Part shown: piece by piece, positions 1-9,169 of the stretch | Numbering within the stretch: position 1 is the first letter of the stretch | How the letters are laid out: every line of letters begins with the position of its first letter | NCBI RefSeq assembly: GCF_024166365.1 | Contig: NC_064830.1 | Span: 91,690,968-91,754,967, forward strand | Reading direction: 5' to 3' | DNA from: Elephas maximus indicus | Taxonomy: Eukaryota > Chordata > Mammalia > Proboscidea > Elephantidae | DNA: 64,000 nt | The notes under the pieces: model-generated | Told to the model about the DNA's origin: nothing | Seen by the model: only the letters and a program-made list of their open reading frames with translations | Databases searched by the model: none | Translations under genes and position numbers: made by a program

Positions 1-1400
1 TTTGCTTTTGATTGTATGCCACATCATTCTCAGAGTTTCTTAATTTTTCTTCATTCTATTCTCTGATTTCTCATCAGACAAAGTGGCATCCAAGGGTTTG
101 TCTTCAATTTTGCTGATCCTGTCTTCCATTGTTTCAAATTTGTTCCTAAAACCTTCTATTGCACTGTCCACTTCTCAAATCTTGTTGTTTATCTTTTGGA
201 TTCTAATTGCTGGTTTTTTTTTTTTTTTTTTATGATTTCTAGTTGTTTATTTATTTTGACATTTTGTTCCTGTATTATTTTCCTGACTTCTTCCATTGTT
301 TTGTCTGTCTTTATGATTTTGTCTGTATTTTCCATGATTTTGTCTATTTTTTCCATTACGGTTGTCTGCATTTTCCTTCATCTGTTGGCGAACCCTGAAT
401 ATTAGAGTTCTGAATTCCCTATTAGGTAGTTACAGTGCCTTTTCTTCTAGCAGAAGGTCATCTGGTGTTTTATTTTGGTCACTTTCTGGAGCCATCCTCT
501 CCTGTTCTTTACTATGTTTTGATATTGTCTATTGTCTTCGGGACAGTCAGGAACTATTTTCTTTATTTAATGATTGTAGATTTGATTGTTTCATCCTGCT
601 TCTTTGTTTTATTTGGTTATGTCTGGGCAGATGGGCTGCATGTGTTTTGTTGCTTGCTCACTTGTGGGGATGATACTTCTCATAACCTTGTTCAGGTGGG
701 CAGGGCTGGTCACTCAGCTGTGGTGCAGCAGCGCAGATCCAGTTGGGGCAACAGAGCAGGGCTGTGGGGCAGTGCAGGGCGGGGTCTAAGGGACTGTGTT
801 AGTACTGCTCAGAATGTGGCACTCAGTGCATGGTGAAGATAGGCAGAGGGAAAGGAGAAGATGTGATGTGCAGAGCTAAATGGGTGAGTGAAAAAAGAGG
901 GAGAAACAAAGGCAAAAAAAAAAAAGGCAAAAATTTAAGTAAAAGTAAATAAAATGGTGGTGCAGTAGGATTCAGTGGCTGGGGGTGGGGCAGACCCAGC
1001 GAGGCTATGTGCTGGTGGCGCTCTACCTGAGTAGTATGGCTCAACCTGTTGAGAAGTGGTGTGGGTGGCACATGGGGCTAGGTGGATGGGAGAAAGGAAT
1101 GGAAAGAGGGGAAGGAGACAGAAGACACCAACAATCAGAGAAACAAATATAATAAATAAATAAAAAGAACAACAACAAAAAATATGATGGTGGTGGTGGT
1201 GGCAGTTGGAGATGGAGCAGAATTGGGTGGCAGCAAACTGATGTCTCTTTCACCAGGTAGCACAGCACAGCCCATCAGGAAGGGGTGCAGGGCCAAGGTG
1301 AGAGGGAATGGATGCAGAATTTGGAACAAACTCTTTCATATTCATATTGCTATTAGTAATTTCAGCACTGCCGGTACTACTACAATGATTTGCACCCATT
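1..1400 (-). mobile_element. LINE-1 fragment: 5' UTR and start of ORF1
   Basis: Read on the minus strand, an ORF1 frame opens at an ATG at 493-495 (MAPESDQNK...). It continues through a Lys/Glu/Ile-rich heptad coiled coil (about 190-370) into a stretch like the ORF1p consensus before the RRM domain: 'METMEDRISKIED'-type residues, then a degraded 'ESLQEIWDYVK'-like motif near position 30. Stops and frame breaks interrupt it, and the window edge cuts off the rest. The G-rich 496-1400 stretch upstream is most simply the LINE-1 5' UTR. Its outer limit is uncertain because I saw no target-site duplication. Confidence 0.65.
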
Positions 1401-2534
1401 AAGCTTGAGTATTCAACAGAAGAAGTCTCTACTAATTCATTACATTTTTAAAAGGAAGTTAATTTTGGACTTGTTTTTAGGGATTCACAAATCCTTTTCT
1501 TTCTATCATCTGTGAGCTTTCATTTTTGCACTCCACTTAGTTGTTGCCATTTCATTTTACCTGGATATAAAATTATGTCACTTTTGAAATTTGGTTCTAA
1601 CACAGCAAATAAATATGAATAACTGACAATAAATAAAACTTATAAAACAAGTGAAATTTATATTTATTTATAAAATAAATTTTACATACGAATTTGGACA
1701 TTAACACAAAAATTTATATTTGAAAATAGGTAAAACAATTGATTTGGAACATGTAATTTTGTTCTTCAGGTCTGAGTCAAAAGAAATAGTACTTACAAGG
1801 CAATAGGAAGTAATTTCATTCGTTTGTCATACAATGTTTGTTGGCAGGCCCTCTCCAGATCTCCACAAGTGTTTTTCCCCTTGAAATAACACTTAAAAAC
1901 GTGCATGCTTACTTTTTCTACTTTGATGCTGCGTCTTCATGTTCATTGGACTACTACTGATACCCAACCAGGGCGAGAGCAATCGCAAAGAGCATGATAC
2001 AACTACAAGGGTATGCTCAATCTGAAGAAGTGTTTTGGTTAACTTTGTGGGACTGGATACGTCATGAGTCACGTGATTATTGTGCGACTGACACGTTCTT
2101 ATGTGGTCCACGAGAATTGAATATGGGGTTATACCCAATTGATGCGAAATGAAAAGAAAATATGATTGTTATTGTACACAAAATTTATAAAATGGTATCA
2201 ATTTCATTTAGTGCACTGCCAGTTCCCTTCCACTGCAGCACTTGCTTTTCCTTGTGCCCTGTCTGCTTAGCATTACAGATCTTTGCTTTGGACAACTGGT
2301 ACCCCTGTTTTGTTGATGCCCTAAGCACGTGCTTACCTTGCTTATTAGGTAATCCAACCCTGGTGCCACCCAGTGATTTTTAAGGCCAGGAAGGTCTTGT
2401 AAATTAAGTGTCTCCACGGAATTTTCTCTCTCTACATCCCCTTCCAGTTTAAATTTTATAATTTAAATTTAGATCTTCTCTCATTTTTGTAAAGGCATCC
2501 ACCTTCTCTAATTAGCTGTTTCTCCTCAAGCAAC
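1401..2534. other. Unassigned intergenic sequence
   Basis: No gene seen. 1400-1800 is AT-rich. 1890-2150 has more CpG than its surroundings and an open frame of 81 codons on the minus strand that resembles nothing I know. It may be an old transposon remnant, but I cannot name a family. Confidence 0.4.
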
Positions 2535-2721
2535 AGTACTTATTTTTTTTATTGAGATATAATTTGCCATTTCAAAGTGTACAATTCAGTGGATTTTAGT
2601 ATGTTCACTAGGCTATGCAACCATTACCAGTCTATAATCCCAGAACATTTTTATCACCTCCCAAAAAAGCCCTGTACCCATTAACAGTCACTCCCCATTC
2701 TCTGTCCCATCAATCCCTACC

Positions 2722-2846
2722 CATTGTTATCTAGTCAATTTTGACTCATAGCCACACTACAGGACAGAATAGAACTACCCCATAAGATTTCCAAGGCTAT
2801 AAATCTTTGTGGAAGCAGACAGCCACTTCTTTTTCCCAAAGAGCAG
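2722..2846 (-). mobile_element. AfroSINE fragment
   Basis: Matches the 3' part of the afrotherian SINE in reverse: 'gactcatagccac', 'gacagaatagaactaccccata' (degenerate) and 'ccaaggct'. It is inserted in the old antisense LINE-1 and lacks the tRNA-like head. Confidence 0.75.
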
Positions 2847-3011
2847 TCACCAGCCCCTGGAAACCACTAATCTGCTTTCTGTCTCTATGTATTTGCTTAT
2901 TCTGGGTATTTCGTATAAATGGAATCACATGGCTTCCTTTGTCTGGTTTCTTTCATTTAGCATGTTTTCAAGGTTCGACCACATTGTAGCATATATCAGT
3001 ACTTCACTTCT

Positions 3012-3224
3012 TTTGTTGTTGTTATTGTTAGGTGCTGTCCAGTCAATTCCAACTCATAGCCACCCCATGTGACGAGTAGAACTGCCCCATAGGGTGTTCT
3101 TGGCTGTCATCTTTACTGAAGCAGATTGCCAGGTCTTTCTCCTTCAGAGCTGCTGAGTGGGTTTGAACTTCCAACCTTTATGGTTAGCAGTCGAGTGCTT
3201 AACCATTTGTACCGCCAGGGCTCC
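3012..3224 (-). mobile_element. AfroSINE, near full length
   Basis: Runs from an RTE-like tail ('gttgttgttattgttaggtg') to a tRNA-like head in reverse ('taaccatttgtaccgcca', 'gggctcc'). It is inserted in the old LINE-1. Confidence 0.85.
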
Positions 3225-3236
3225 TTCCATTCTTTT

Positions 3237-3507
3237 CTCTCTCTCTTTTTTTTTAATTATCGTATTTAAATGAAGGTTTACAGAACAAACTTGCTTCTCA
3301 TTAAGCAACTAGTACATATATTGTTTTGTGATGTTGGTTACCAACCCCACGACATGTCAACACTCTCCCTTCTTGACCTTGGGTTCCTTATTACCAGCTT
3401 TCGTGTCTCCTGCCTTCTAGTCCTTGCCTCTGGGTTGATGTGACCCTTTAGTCTTGTTTTGTTTTATGGGCCTGTCTAATCTTTGGCTGAAGGGTGAACC
3501 TCAGGAT
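3237..3507 (-). mobile_element. LINE-1 3' UTR insertion with target-site duplication
   Basis: Reverse complement of a LINE-1 3' end: the poly(A) reads as the T-run near 3247-3255, followed by 'aggtttacagaacaaac'. The flanks 3223-3236 and 3508-3521 are 14-base direct repeats with one mismatch (CCTTYCATTCTTTT), as expected for a 5'-truncated target-primed insertion. I recognise this 3' UTR type as elephant-lineage; that attribution is from memory. Confidence 0.75.
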
Positions 3508-3727
3508 CCTTTCATTCTTTTTTATGGCTAAACAATATTCAATTGTATGCATATACCACATTTTATTTATTCTTTCATAAGTAAATGGCTATTTGGATTG
3601 CTTCTACTTTTTGGCTAGTATGAATAATGCTGCTATGAACACTCATGTGTAAGTTTTTGCGTGAACATGTTTTCAAATTCTCCTGAGATATACCTAAGAA
3701 CAGAATTGCTGGGTCCTATGAGGAGCC

Positions 3728-3945
3728 CTAAGGAGTCCTCGTGGTGTAGTGGTTAAAGTGCTTTGCTGCTAACCAAAAGGTCAGTGATTCAAACCCACCA
3801 GCAGCTCTGAGGGAGAAAGATGTGGCAGTCTGCTTTCCTAAAGATTTACAGCCTTGGGAACCCTATGGGGCAGCTCTACTCTGTCCTATAGGTTCGCGTT
3901 GAGTCATAAACAACTGGAAGGCAGTAAGTTTGGTGTGGTTTGATG
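3728..3945 (+). mobile_element. AfroSINE
   Basis: tRNA-like head with A-box-like 'gtggtgtagtggttaa' and B-box-like 'gtgattcaaacc', then the body ('ccctatggggcagctctact') and the 'gagtcataaacaactgga' tail. Confidence 0.85.
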
Positions 3946-4149
3946 AGGAGCCCTCGTGGCACAATGGTTAAACATTTGGCTGATAAAACCAAAGGGTAAG
4001 TGGCTTGAGCCCGCCAACAAGTTCACGGGAGAAAATAACTGTCGATCTGCTCCCATAAAGATTATAGGCTAGGAAATCCTATGGGGGCAGTTCGACTCTG
4101 TCATATAGGGTCACTGTGAGTAGAATTCGACTCAGTGGGATGTAACAAT
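3946..4149 (+). mobile_element. AfroSINE, second tandem copy
   Basis: Begins 'gaggagccctcgtggcacaa' directly after the previous copy in the same orientation. It is more diverged in the middle and ends near 'gaattcgactcagtgggatg'. Confidence 0.8.
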
Positions 4150-4379
4150 ATTATAATTATATTTTTAACATTTTGAGGAGTTGACAGACTGTTTTCCACA
4201 GTGGCTGCACCATTTTACATTCCCACCAGCAGTGTATGAAGGTTCCGATTTCTTTACAAGTACTTATTATCTCTGGAATTATCTTTATTTTACCTCACCA
4301 ACACTGCCTTAGTCCCTTTAGTATTGCAGCAGCTCTGGAAAGTGTCTATTCCTATGTTTACACATATCTTGTGATAAAA

Positions 4380-4582
4380 CCAAAACACCCGTTGCTGTTT
4401 AGTCCATTCCAACACATAGCGACCCTATAGCATAGAGTAGAACTGCCTCATAGGGTCTCCAAGGCTGTAAATCTTTGGAAGCAGACTGCCACATCTTTCT
4501 GCTGCAGAATGGCAGGTGGGTTTGAACAGCAAACTTTTGATTAGCAGCCAAGTATTTAACCAGTGCACCACCAGGGCTCCTA
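4380..4582 (-). mobile_element. AfroSINE, near full length
   Basis: Reverse copy from 'cccgttgctgtttagtccat' to 'caccaccagggctcc'. It follows the last block of the old LINE-1. Confidence 0.85.
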
Positions 4583-4869
4583 GCATTTTGTGATATATGA
4601 AGATACCTCGCTCCAAGGTCCTGTTACTAATTTTTCTGGGCAGAGAATATGCAGTATTTTCTGTTGGCTGTATGGGGCGGGGGGGCACCACTTTGAGCAT
4701 CCCAGTTGCCTAGAGTAGGCATAAGAATACCATTTTGAATAGGTTTCAGAAGCATGATTTTATTTTATTATCTCCTTTTAGGGTGAAGAAATCTGAAACC
4801 CAATAAATGTTTTCGCTTCGGGTCGCACTCTAGGAAGCCAAACCCAGATTTTACCCCGTGAGCCCTCCT
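4583..4869. other. Short intergenic stretch before LAMTOR4
   Basis: No gene or clear repeat seen. It is AT-rich up to about 4800, then passes into the GC-rich LAMTOR4 upstream region. Confidence 0.4.
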
Positions 4870-5185
4870 TCGCGCAATCTCAGCCCTACCCGCTCCAGGG
4901 CCTTCCCCGCTCCTCTAACCCCTACACACACTTCCCCCTCCTCCTGGCGTTCAAGCTCTGAGGGGCGGGATACGGGTGTTAAAGAGGGTACGTGACCAAT
5001 CCGCGCGCGTCTTCGCAAAACGGCGCTTCTCACTGGTAGATTCGGTCTGATGATGTAGCCCATGCTCCAGTCATGCTGGGGGCGGGGCCGAAGTGCGGCG
5101 GCGCCGCGCAGGAAGCACGTGATCTGGGACTCGGTTAGGAAGCTGCCCCTCTGGTAGGGAGTGCCCCCAGCACCTAAAGCTTGCG
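4870..5185 (+). promoter_or_regulatory. LAMTOR4 promoter/5' region, with a CLEAR-like E-box
   Basis: GC- and CpG-rich stretch ending at the LAMTOR4 start codon. It contains a forward CCAAT-type motif ('gtgaccaatccg', about 4991-5002), GC-boxes ('ggggcggggc', about 5080-5090) and a palindromic E-box CACGTG at 5116-5121, followed by A. No TATA box is evident. The transcription start cannot be fixed from sequence. The E-box resembles the TFEB/TFE3 CLEAR motif (GTCACGTGAC), with partial flank match only. Confidence 0.6.
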
Positions 5186-8048
5186 ATGGTGAGTGAGGAC
5201 GCATGCGCGGGAGTACGCGCTGGGGGTTCCGCGTTCCAGTCCCCCAACCTTCTTGGTTGCCCCTTCCTGGGCCTGCACCCCACCTTCACCGCAAGCCACC
5301 CCGGGACTGGAAGAGTGGAGACGGGAGGGACTAAGGACAGAGAGTGCTGGAGGGGCGGGGCACGAGGGGAGTTGGAGGGTCTGATGTGAGGGACCAGTGG
5401 GGCTGTGAAGACATACTGGGGTATCACATCAAAGGTAGGATGTGAGAGGCCGAGGGAGCCCACGGGCAGAGGGAGATAGAGAGGACAGACGGAGGCACAG
5501 AAGGCAAGGGAAAGCTCAGTGTTTGAGGCCAGGTAGAGGGAAGGGTCCTGGCTGGGGAAGAGAAGGCCTGGGGGACTGTCATCAAGAGAGGGCCTTGGGT
5601 TTGCAGGTCACGGGTGTCGAGGGCCACCTTCCTGGCGTGCTTCTCACTGATTGCTCCTTTAACCACTAGACTTCTGCACTGACCCAGGGGCTGGAGCGAA
5701 TCCCAGACCAGCTTGGCTACTTGGTGCTGAGTGAAGGCGCAGTGTTGGCGGTGCGTTCTGGGGAAGGGAGGGGATCCCCTAAGAACACATCGTCCATCAT
5801 CTCTTACAGTATTGCCCATTTTACCCGAATTTGTCTCTATTCTTTGTTATCACCTAGTAGCACGCCTAGTGTATAGTAAGTTTCAGTAATCCGTCTCCAA
5901 CTTTCCTGAGATAAAAGAGGCTTACTAACTCTATTAAGGGTCACAAGTTTGTTGGTAACTGATATTACCTGAGTTATTCTCAAGTATGTATTTGGTATTT
6001 ATTGACTAGGCTTTGTATTTTGTTCCATAGTACAATATAGTGTTAGCTTTCTAGAAGTTTTCAATTTAGCTAAAGAAACAATGCTTAAAAGGTTAAAAGT
6101 TGAAAGCAGGGTGAGTGGTAAAGACTACTGATGAAATCAACCCTTCATGTTATATTATGTAATAACTTGTGTTATGGTAAGGAAACTGTCTTGGAGGTAG
6201 AAATCCAGGATGGGTAGTTGTGAAGAGGAAGAGAGTTCTTTGGGGCTGGGAAGTGGACATATTTGCAGGTGTGTGACACCAACCTGTCTGATTTGGTGGG
6301 TGTCACATGGAGAAGATTTGGAAAGGTTTGGGGGAAGAAAAGGATATTGTAAAGAAAGGACCAGATTGTGGAGGACTTTCAAAGCCAGATTTGTACATTT
6401 GGACTTAATCTTGAAGGTAGTAAGGAGCTATTGAAGGCTTTTGAACGGGAACACTACCTGATGAAATGCTTTAGCGAGATTTTTCTGTTAGCAGTGTGAA
6501 GATGGAGTAGGGGGTGATGAATTTTCAAGACTGGGCAGTAAACTAGGTATGAGACTGGGCTGGTGGCAATGAGGAGCGAGAAAATAAATTTAGAGGAGGA
6601 ATGACTAGATATAGGTAATGGAGGAGATACTTCTCCATCTAGTAAGGCTTTGAACTCATAAACCTGGAAGAATGATGGTGCCTCAACAAACAGGAAATGA
6701 AGAAAGGAAGTTGATTGGGGAGGGTGGGAAGTACAGGGAATTCCATGTTTTGACTTTAAACATTGAGTTTGGTGTGGAATAACAGCAGTTAATGTAAATG
6801 GTAGGAGCTGTTCTAAGCATCTTGCCAATATTATTTAATCTTCATAATAAGTTTATAAGGTACTGTATTGTTCCCAGTTTGCAGATGAGAGAACTGGAGT
6901 ATAGAATGTCCAAGGGAGCGAAGTGCAGTAAACTTAACTTAGTGGGAGGCCCATATCAAGGAGGTGGGAGAGGAAGTTGAGATAGTCACCAGAAAAAGAG
7001 GAAGCCCAGGCCACTGTCACAGCACTGACCCAAGGTCTGGGTAGTAGGGAGAGATGTCAGGACAAAGGGGATGGTTGTGCTCCAGATTCTGCAAACAGGG
7101 CAGTAAATGGGAAGACAGAAAAGACGGATCTTCTAACAATTCAGTGGTCATTTTCAGGGCTGAGTATTGGTTTTCGAGAATGTAGTTTTATCAAATACTT
7201 GGGGACAGGGAACAAAGTCAATTTCCAAGGGGCTAGGAAAGAATGGTCAGTAAAGAAATGGATGAAGAATCATCAGGGGAAGCCCAGTATTATAAGAATG
7301 AGAAATAGGATGACACAAAGAGGAAGCTATAACACCAAGGAAGGTTTTAGTTGTTTTTCCAGAACTGGGGTAACCTAGGAATCTTGCAAAGTGAAGAGGG
7401 AGAGGTTCCACACACTAGAGACAAAGTGACTGCCTGGAATTCCTTCCCAATTCTCTTCCCTCATTTCTGCCCTCCTCCCTCCCACCTGCGTGCAGTCGTC
7501 TGGGGATCTAGAGAATGACGAGCAGGCAGCCAGCGCCATTTCTGAGCTGGTCAGCACCGCTTGTGGTTTCCGGCTGCACCCGGGCATGAACATACCCTTC
7601 AAACGCCTGTCAGGTGAGCCCCCATCTCTGCCCTGGTGGTGTGGGGGGAAGGGGGCTTCTCCCAAAGGCTGCTGCTTCTCAGGGAAAAAAGACTATCTCC
7701 TACCAACTCTTCTGTCATCGCCTCCTGGGGTCGCTGGTTCTGGCCACTTTCTTCCCTTTGAGGTCCCCTCCCCTGGACCAGAGTTGATATGAGCAAGAAG
7801 GGGACTTATTGGAGGCCTCTCATCTTTTGAGCCTTGAACTATAGAATTTCTTTGGCTTTTGGTATCAGCCAACTTCTGTGATCCCATGGAGGCCATCGCA
7901 CCACACTAACCCTGTGCTCCCTTCCCTCTCCTGGGGCGTCTCTCCTCCAGTGGTCTTTGGAGAACACACGCTGCTGGTGACCGTGTCAGGACAGAGGGTG
8001 TTTGTGGTGAAGAGGCAGAACCGAGGCCGGGAGCCCATTGACATCTGA
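5186..8048 (+). CDS. LAMTOR4: LAMTOR4, Ragulator complex subunit
   Basis: Coding exons 5186-5188, 5670-5750, 7496-7613 and 7951-8048 splice to 99 residues, the size I recall for human LAMTOR4. The first coding exon holds only the ATG, followed at once by a GTGAGT donor. The product reads [15 protein letters not shown]... and ends GREPIDI; it matches the human protein almost throughout, with small differences such as [14 protein letters not shown]4 is a small roadblock/longin-fold protein. With LAMTOR1, 2, 3 and 5 it forms Ragulator on the lysosome surface, which anchors Rag GTPases for amino-acid activation of mTORC1. All introns are GT-AG. The gene converges with TRAPPC14. I saw no canonical AATAAA in the 3' UTR, so its end is unresolved. 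Confidence 0.97.
6330..6780 (-). repeat. Ancient LINE2-like repeat in LAMTOR4 intron 2
   Basis: Contains the degraded pattern 'gagctattgaaggcttttga' followed by text like 'gcagtgtgaagatgga', which I associate with antisense LINE2-derived sequence. It is strongly diverged and the family is uncertain. Confidence 0.4.
6795..6960 (-). repeat. MIR SINE
   Basis: Reverse-complement MIR core: 'ttatttaatcttcataataa', then 'cagatgagagaactgga'. Diverged, in LAMTOR4 intron 2. Confidence 0.65.
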
Positions 8049-8316
8049 CCCTGCGAGAGGGGAGGGTCGGAGAATGTGGATTGGGTCCATGAGCCGCTTG
8101 CGATGAGGAAGGCACAGTGTCCTCCACCACTTTCTCGGCTTGCAGTTAGAACCAAGACCTTCTGCTCACCAACTTCCTTACCCTATCTGGAAGGGCAAAG
8201 GCTTGGGGACTTTGTACAATGTTAAGGAGGGTGAGAGTGAAGGCACTGCTCACTTCCCTCGCTCCTTCCCTTCCTCCCTCCTAATAATCATAAATCTGAT
8301 GTTCCCAGGCCTACGG

Positions 8317-8338
8317 GTGTGTGTGTGTGTGTGTGTGT
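8317..8338. repeat. (GT)11 microsatellite in the LAMTOR4 3' region
   Basis: Uninterrupted GT repeat about 270 bases after the LAMTOR4 stop codon. Confidence 0.95.
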
Positions 8339-8579
8339 CAGGAGTGGGGGTGGTTCATGCTTCATCTCTTTCATCTAGGGAGAAAGTCATGTACCCAGAG
8401 GGGTAGGACAGGGCCGCCTCTGAATACTATATAATGGGAATTGGAGAAGAAGGGAGCTGGGGGGAGCTACTTGGACTGTATGCTGAAGGGAATTAGTCTC
8501 TACCTCTGGCCACTCTGTGTCCTCTGCTCCCTCCACCAACACACAAACAGCAGTCGTTCTTCTCCCTCCTGGGCAGGCA

Positions 8580-8585
8580 TTTAAT
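8580..8585 (-). terminator. Candidate TRAPPC14 polyadenylation signal
   Basis: ATTAAA on the minus strand, about 585 bases past the TRAPPC14 stop. It is the best hexamer I found, and it implies a 3' UTR near 8560-9169 that overlaps or abuts the LAMTOR4 3' end. Confidence 0.45.
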
Positions 8586-8660
8586 AGTCGTATTTCAGTT
8601 GGAAGCAGTAGACGGAGAATAATTTACAGGACAGACTTAAAAAAAAAAAAACCAACCAAC

Positions 8661-8688
8661 CACACACACACACACACACACACACACA
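8661..8688. repeat. (CA)14 microsatellite next to an A-run
   Basis: A pure CA run preceded by about 13 A residues (about 8639-8651) and a short 'ccaa' repeat. It lies between the convergent genes. Confidence 0.95.
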
Positions 8689-9169
8689 ACTTAAAGTGCT
8701 TCAGGCTGCAAACGTAAACATGAGGGACGGGAAGAGGTCACCTAGTTATCTCCCCGACCCCGAGACAGGAGGGTCATTGTTGGGGGCCCCTTTACCATCA
8801 CCACCCTCTAAGTTCAGCCCTGCAGCTGGGTGGGAGGGAACCTTAGAGGTGGGAAAGACAACTTCAGAGGAATGAGGAAAACACTTTGTAAACGGTGAAA
8901 GGGCACAGGGCAAGGGAGCTCCTGGAGCCTTCGCCCTGGCCTAGGGGTGGGGCCAGCCCCCCCAGTGGAACTCGGGGAAATACTGTTGACTTGTGCTGCA
9001 ACCATACCCGCCCTTTTCACAGCTTCTTCCCTGGTCCCTCATCAGCAGACACAGACAGGTGGCTCCCACGGTGGGAGGCAGCCCAGGGGAGGCAGCAGCC
9101 TGGGAGGGAGGACCCCCTCTGGGGCTTCCGATTTCTGGGAGTGTAAGAGGGAGGTGAGCCGGCTTGGTG

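Larger units (their letters stand above)
2535..4379 (-). mobile_element. Old LINE-1 3' part (L1M-type), split by younger insertions
   Basis: Four blocks, about 2545-2720, 2847-3011, 3522-3724 and 4150-4379, read in order as the reverse complement of the end of LINE-1 ORF2 and its 3' UTR. Landmarks include the 'ttgagatataat...aagtgtacaattcagtgg' module, the 'cctggaaaccactaatctg' module and the 'ggctgcaccattttacattc' module. The gaps are filled by AfroSINEs and a LINE-1 3' end of a different subfamily. The same old module recurs at 47815-49040, which helps define the breaks. Confidence 0.8.

Noticed and set aside
189-371. Lys/Glu/Ile-rich minus-strand frame as a novel coiled-coil protein
   Set aside because: It lies in frame with LINE-1 ORF1-like sequence on both sides, so it is the ORF1p coiled coil.
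1135-1402. Pro/Ser- and Val-rich frames near 1.1-1.4 kb
   Set aside because: Low-complexity translations of simple 'gtg' and 'aac' runs in what is probably a LINE-1 5' UTR.
2722-4582. Clustered repeats as a possible CRISPR-like or satellite array
   Set aside because: The repeats are AfroSINEs in mixed orientation with tRNA-like heads and no regular spacing.
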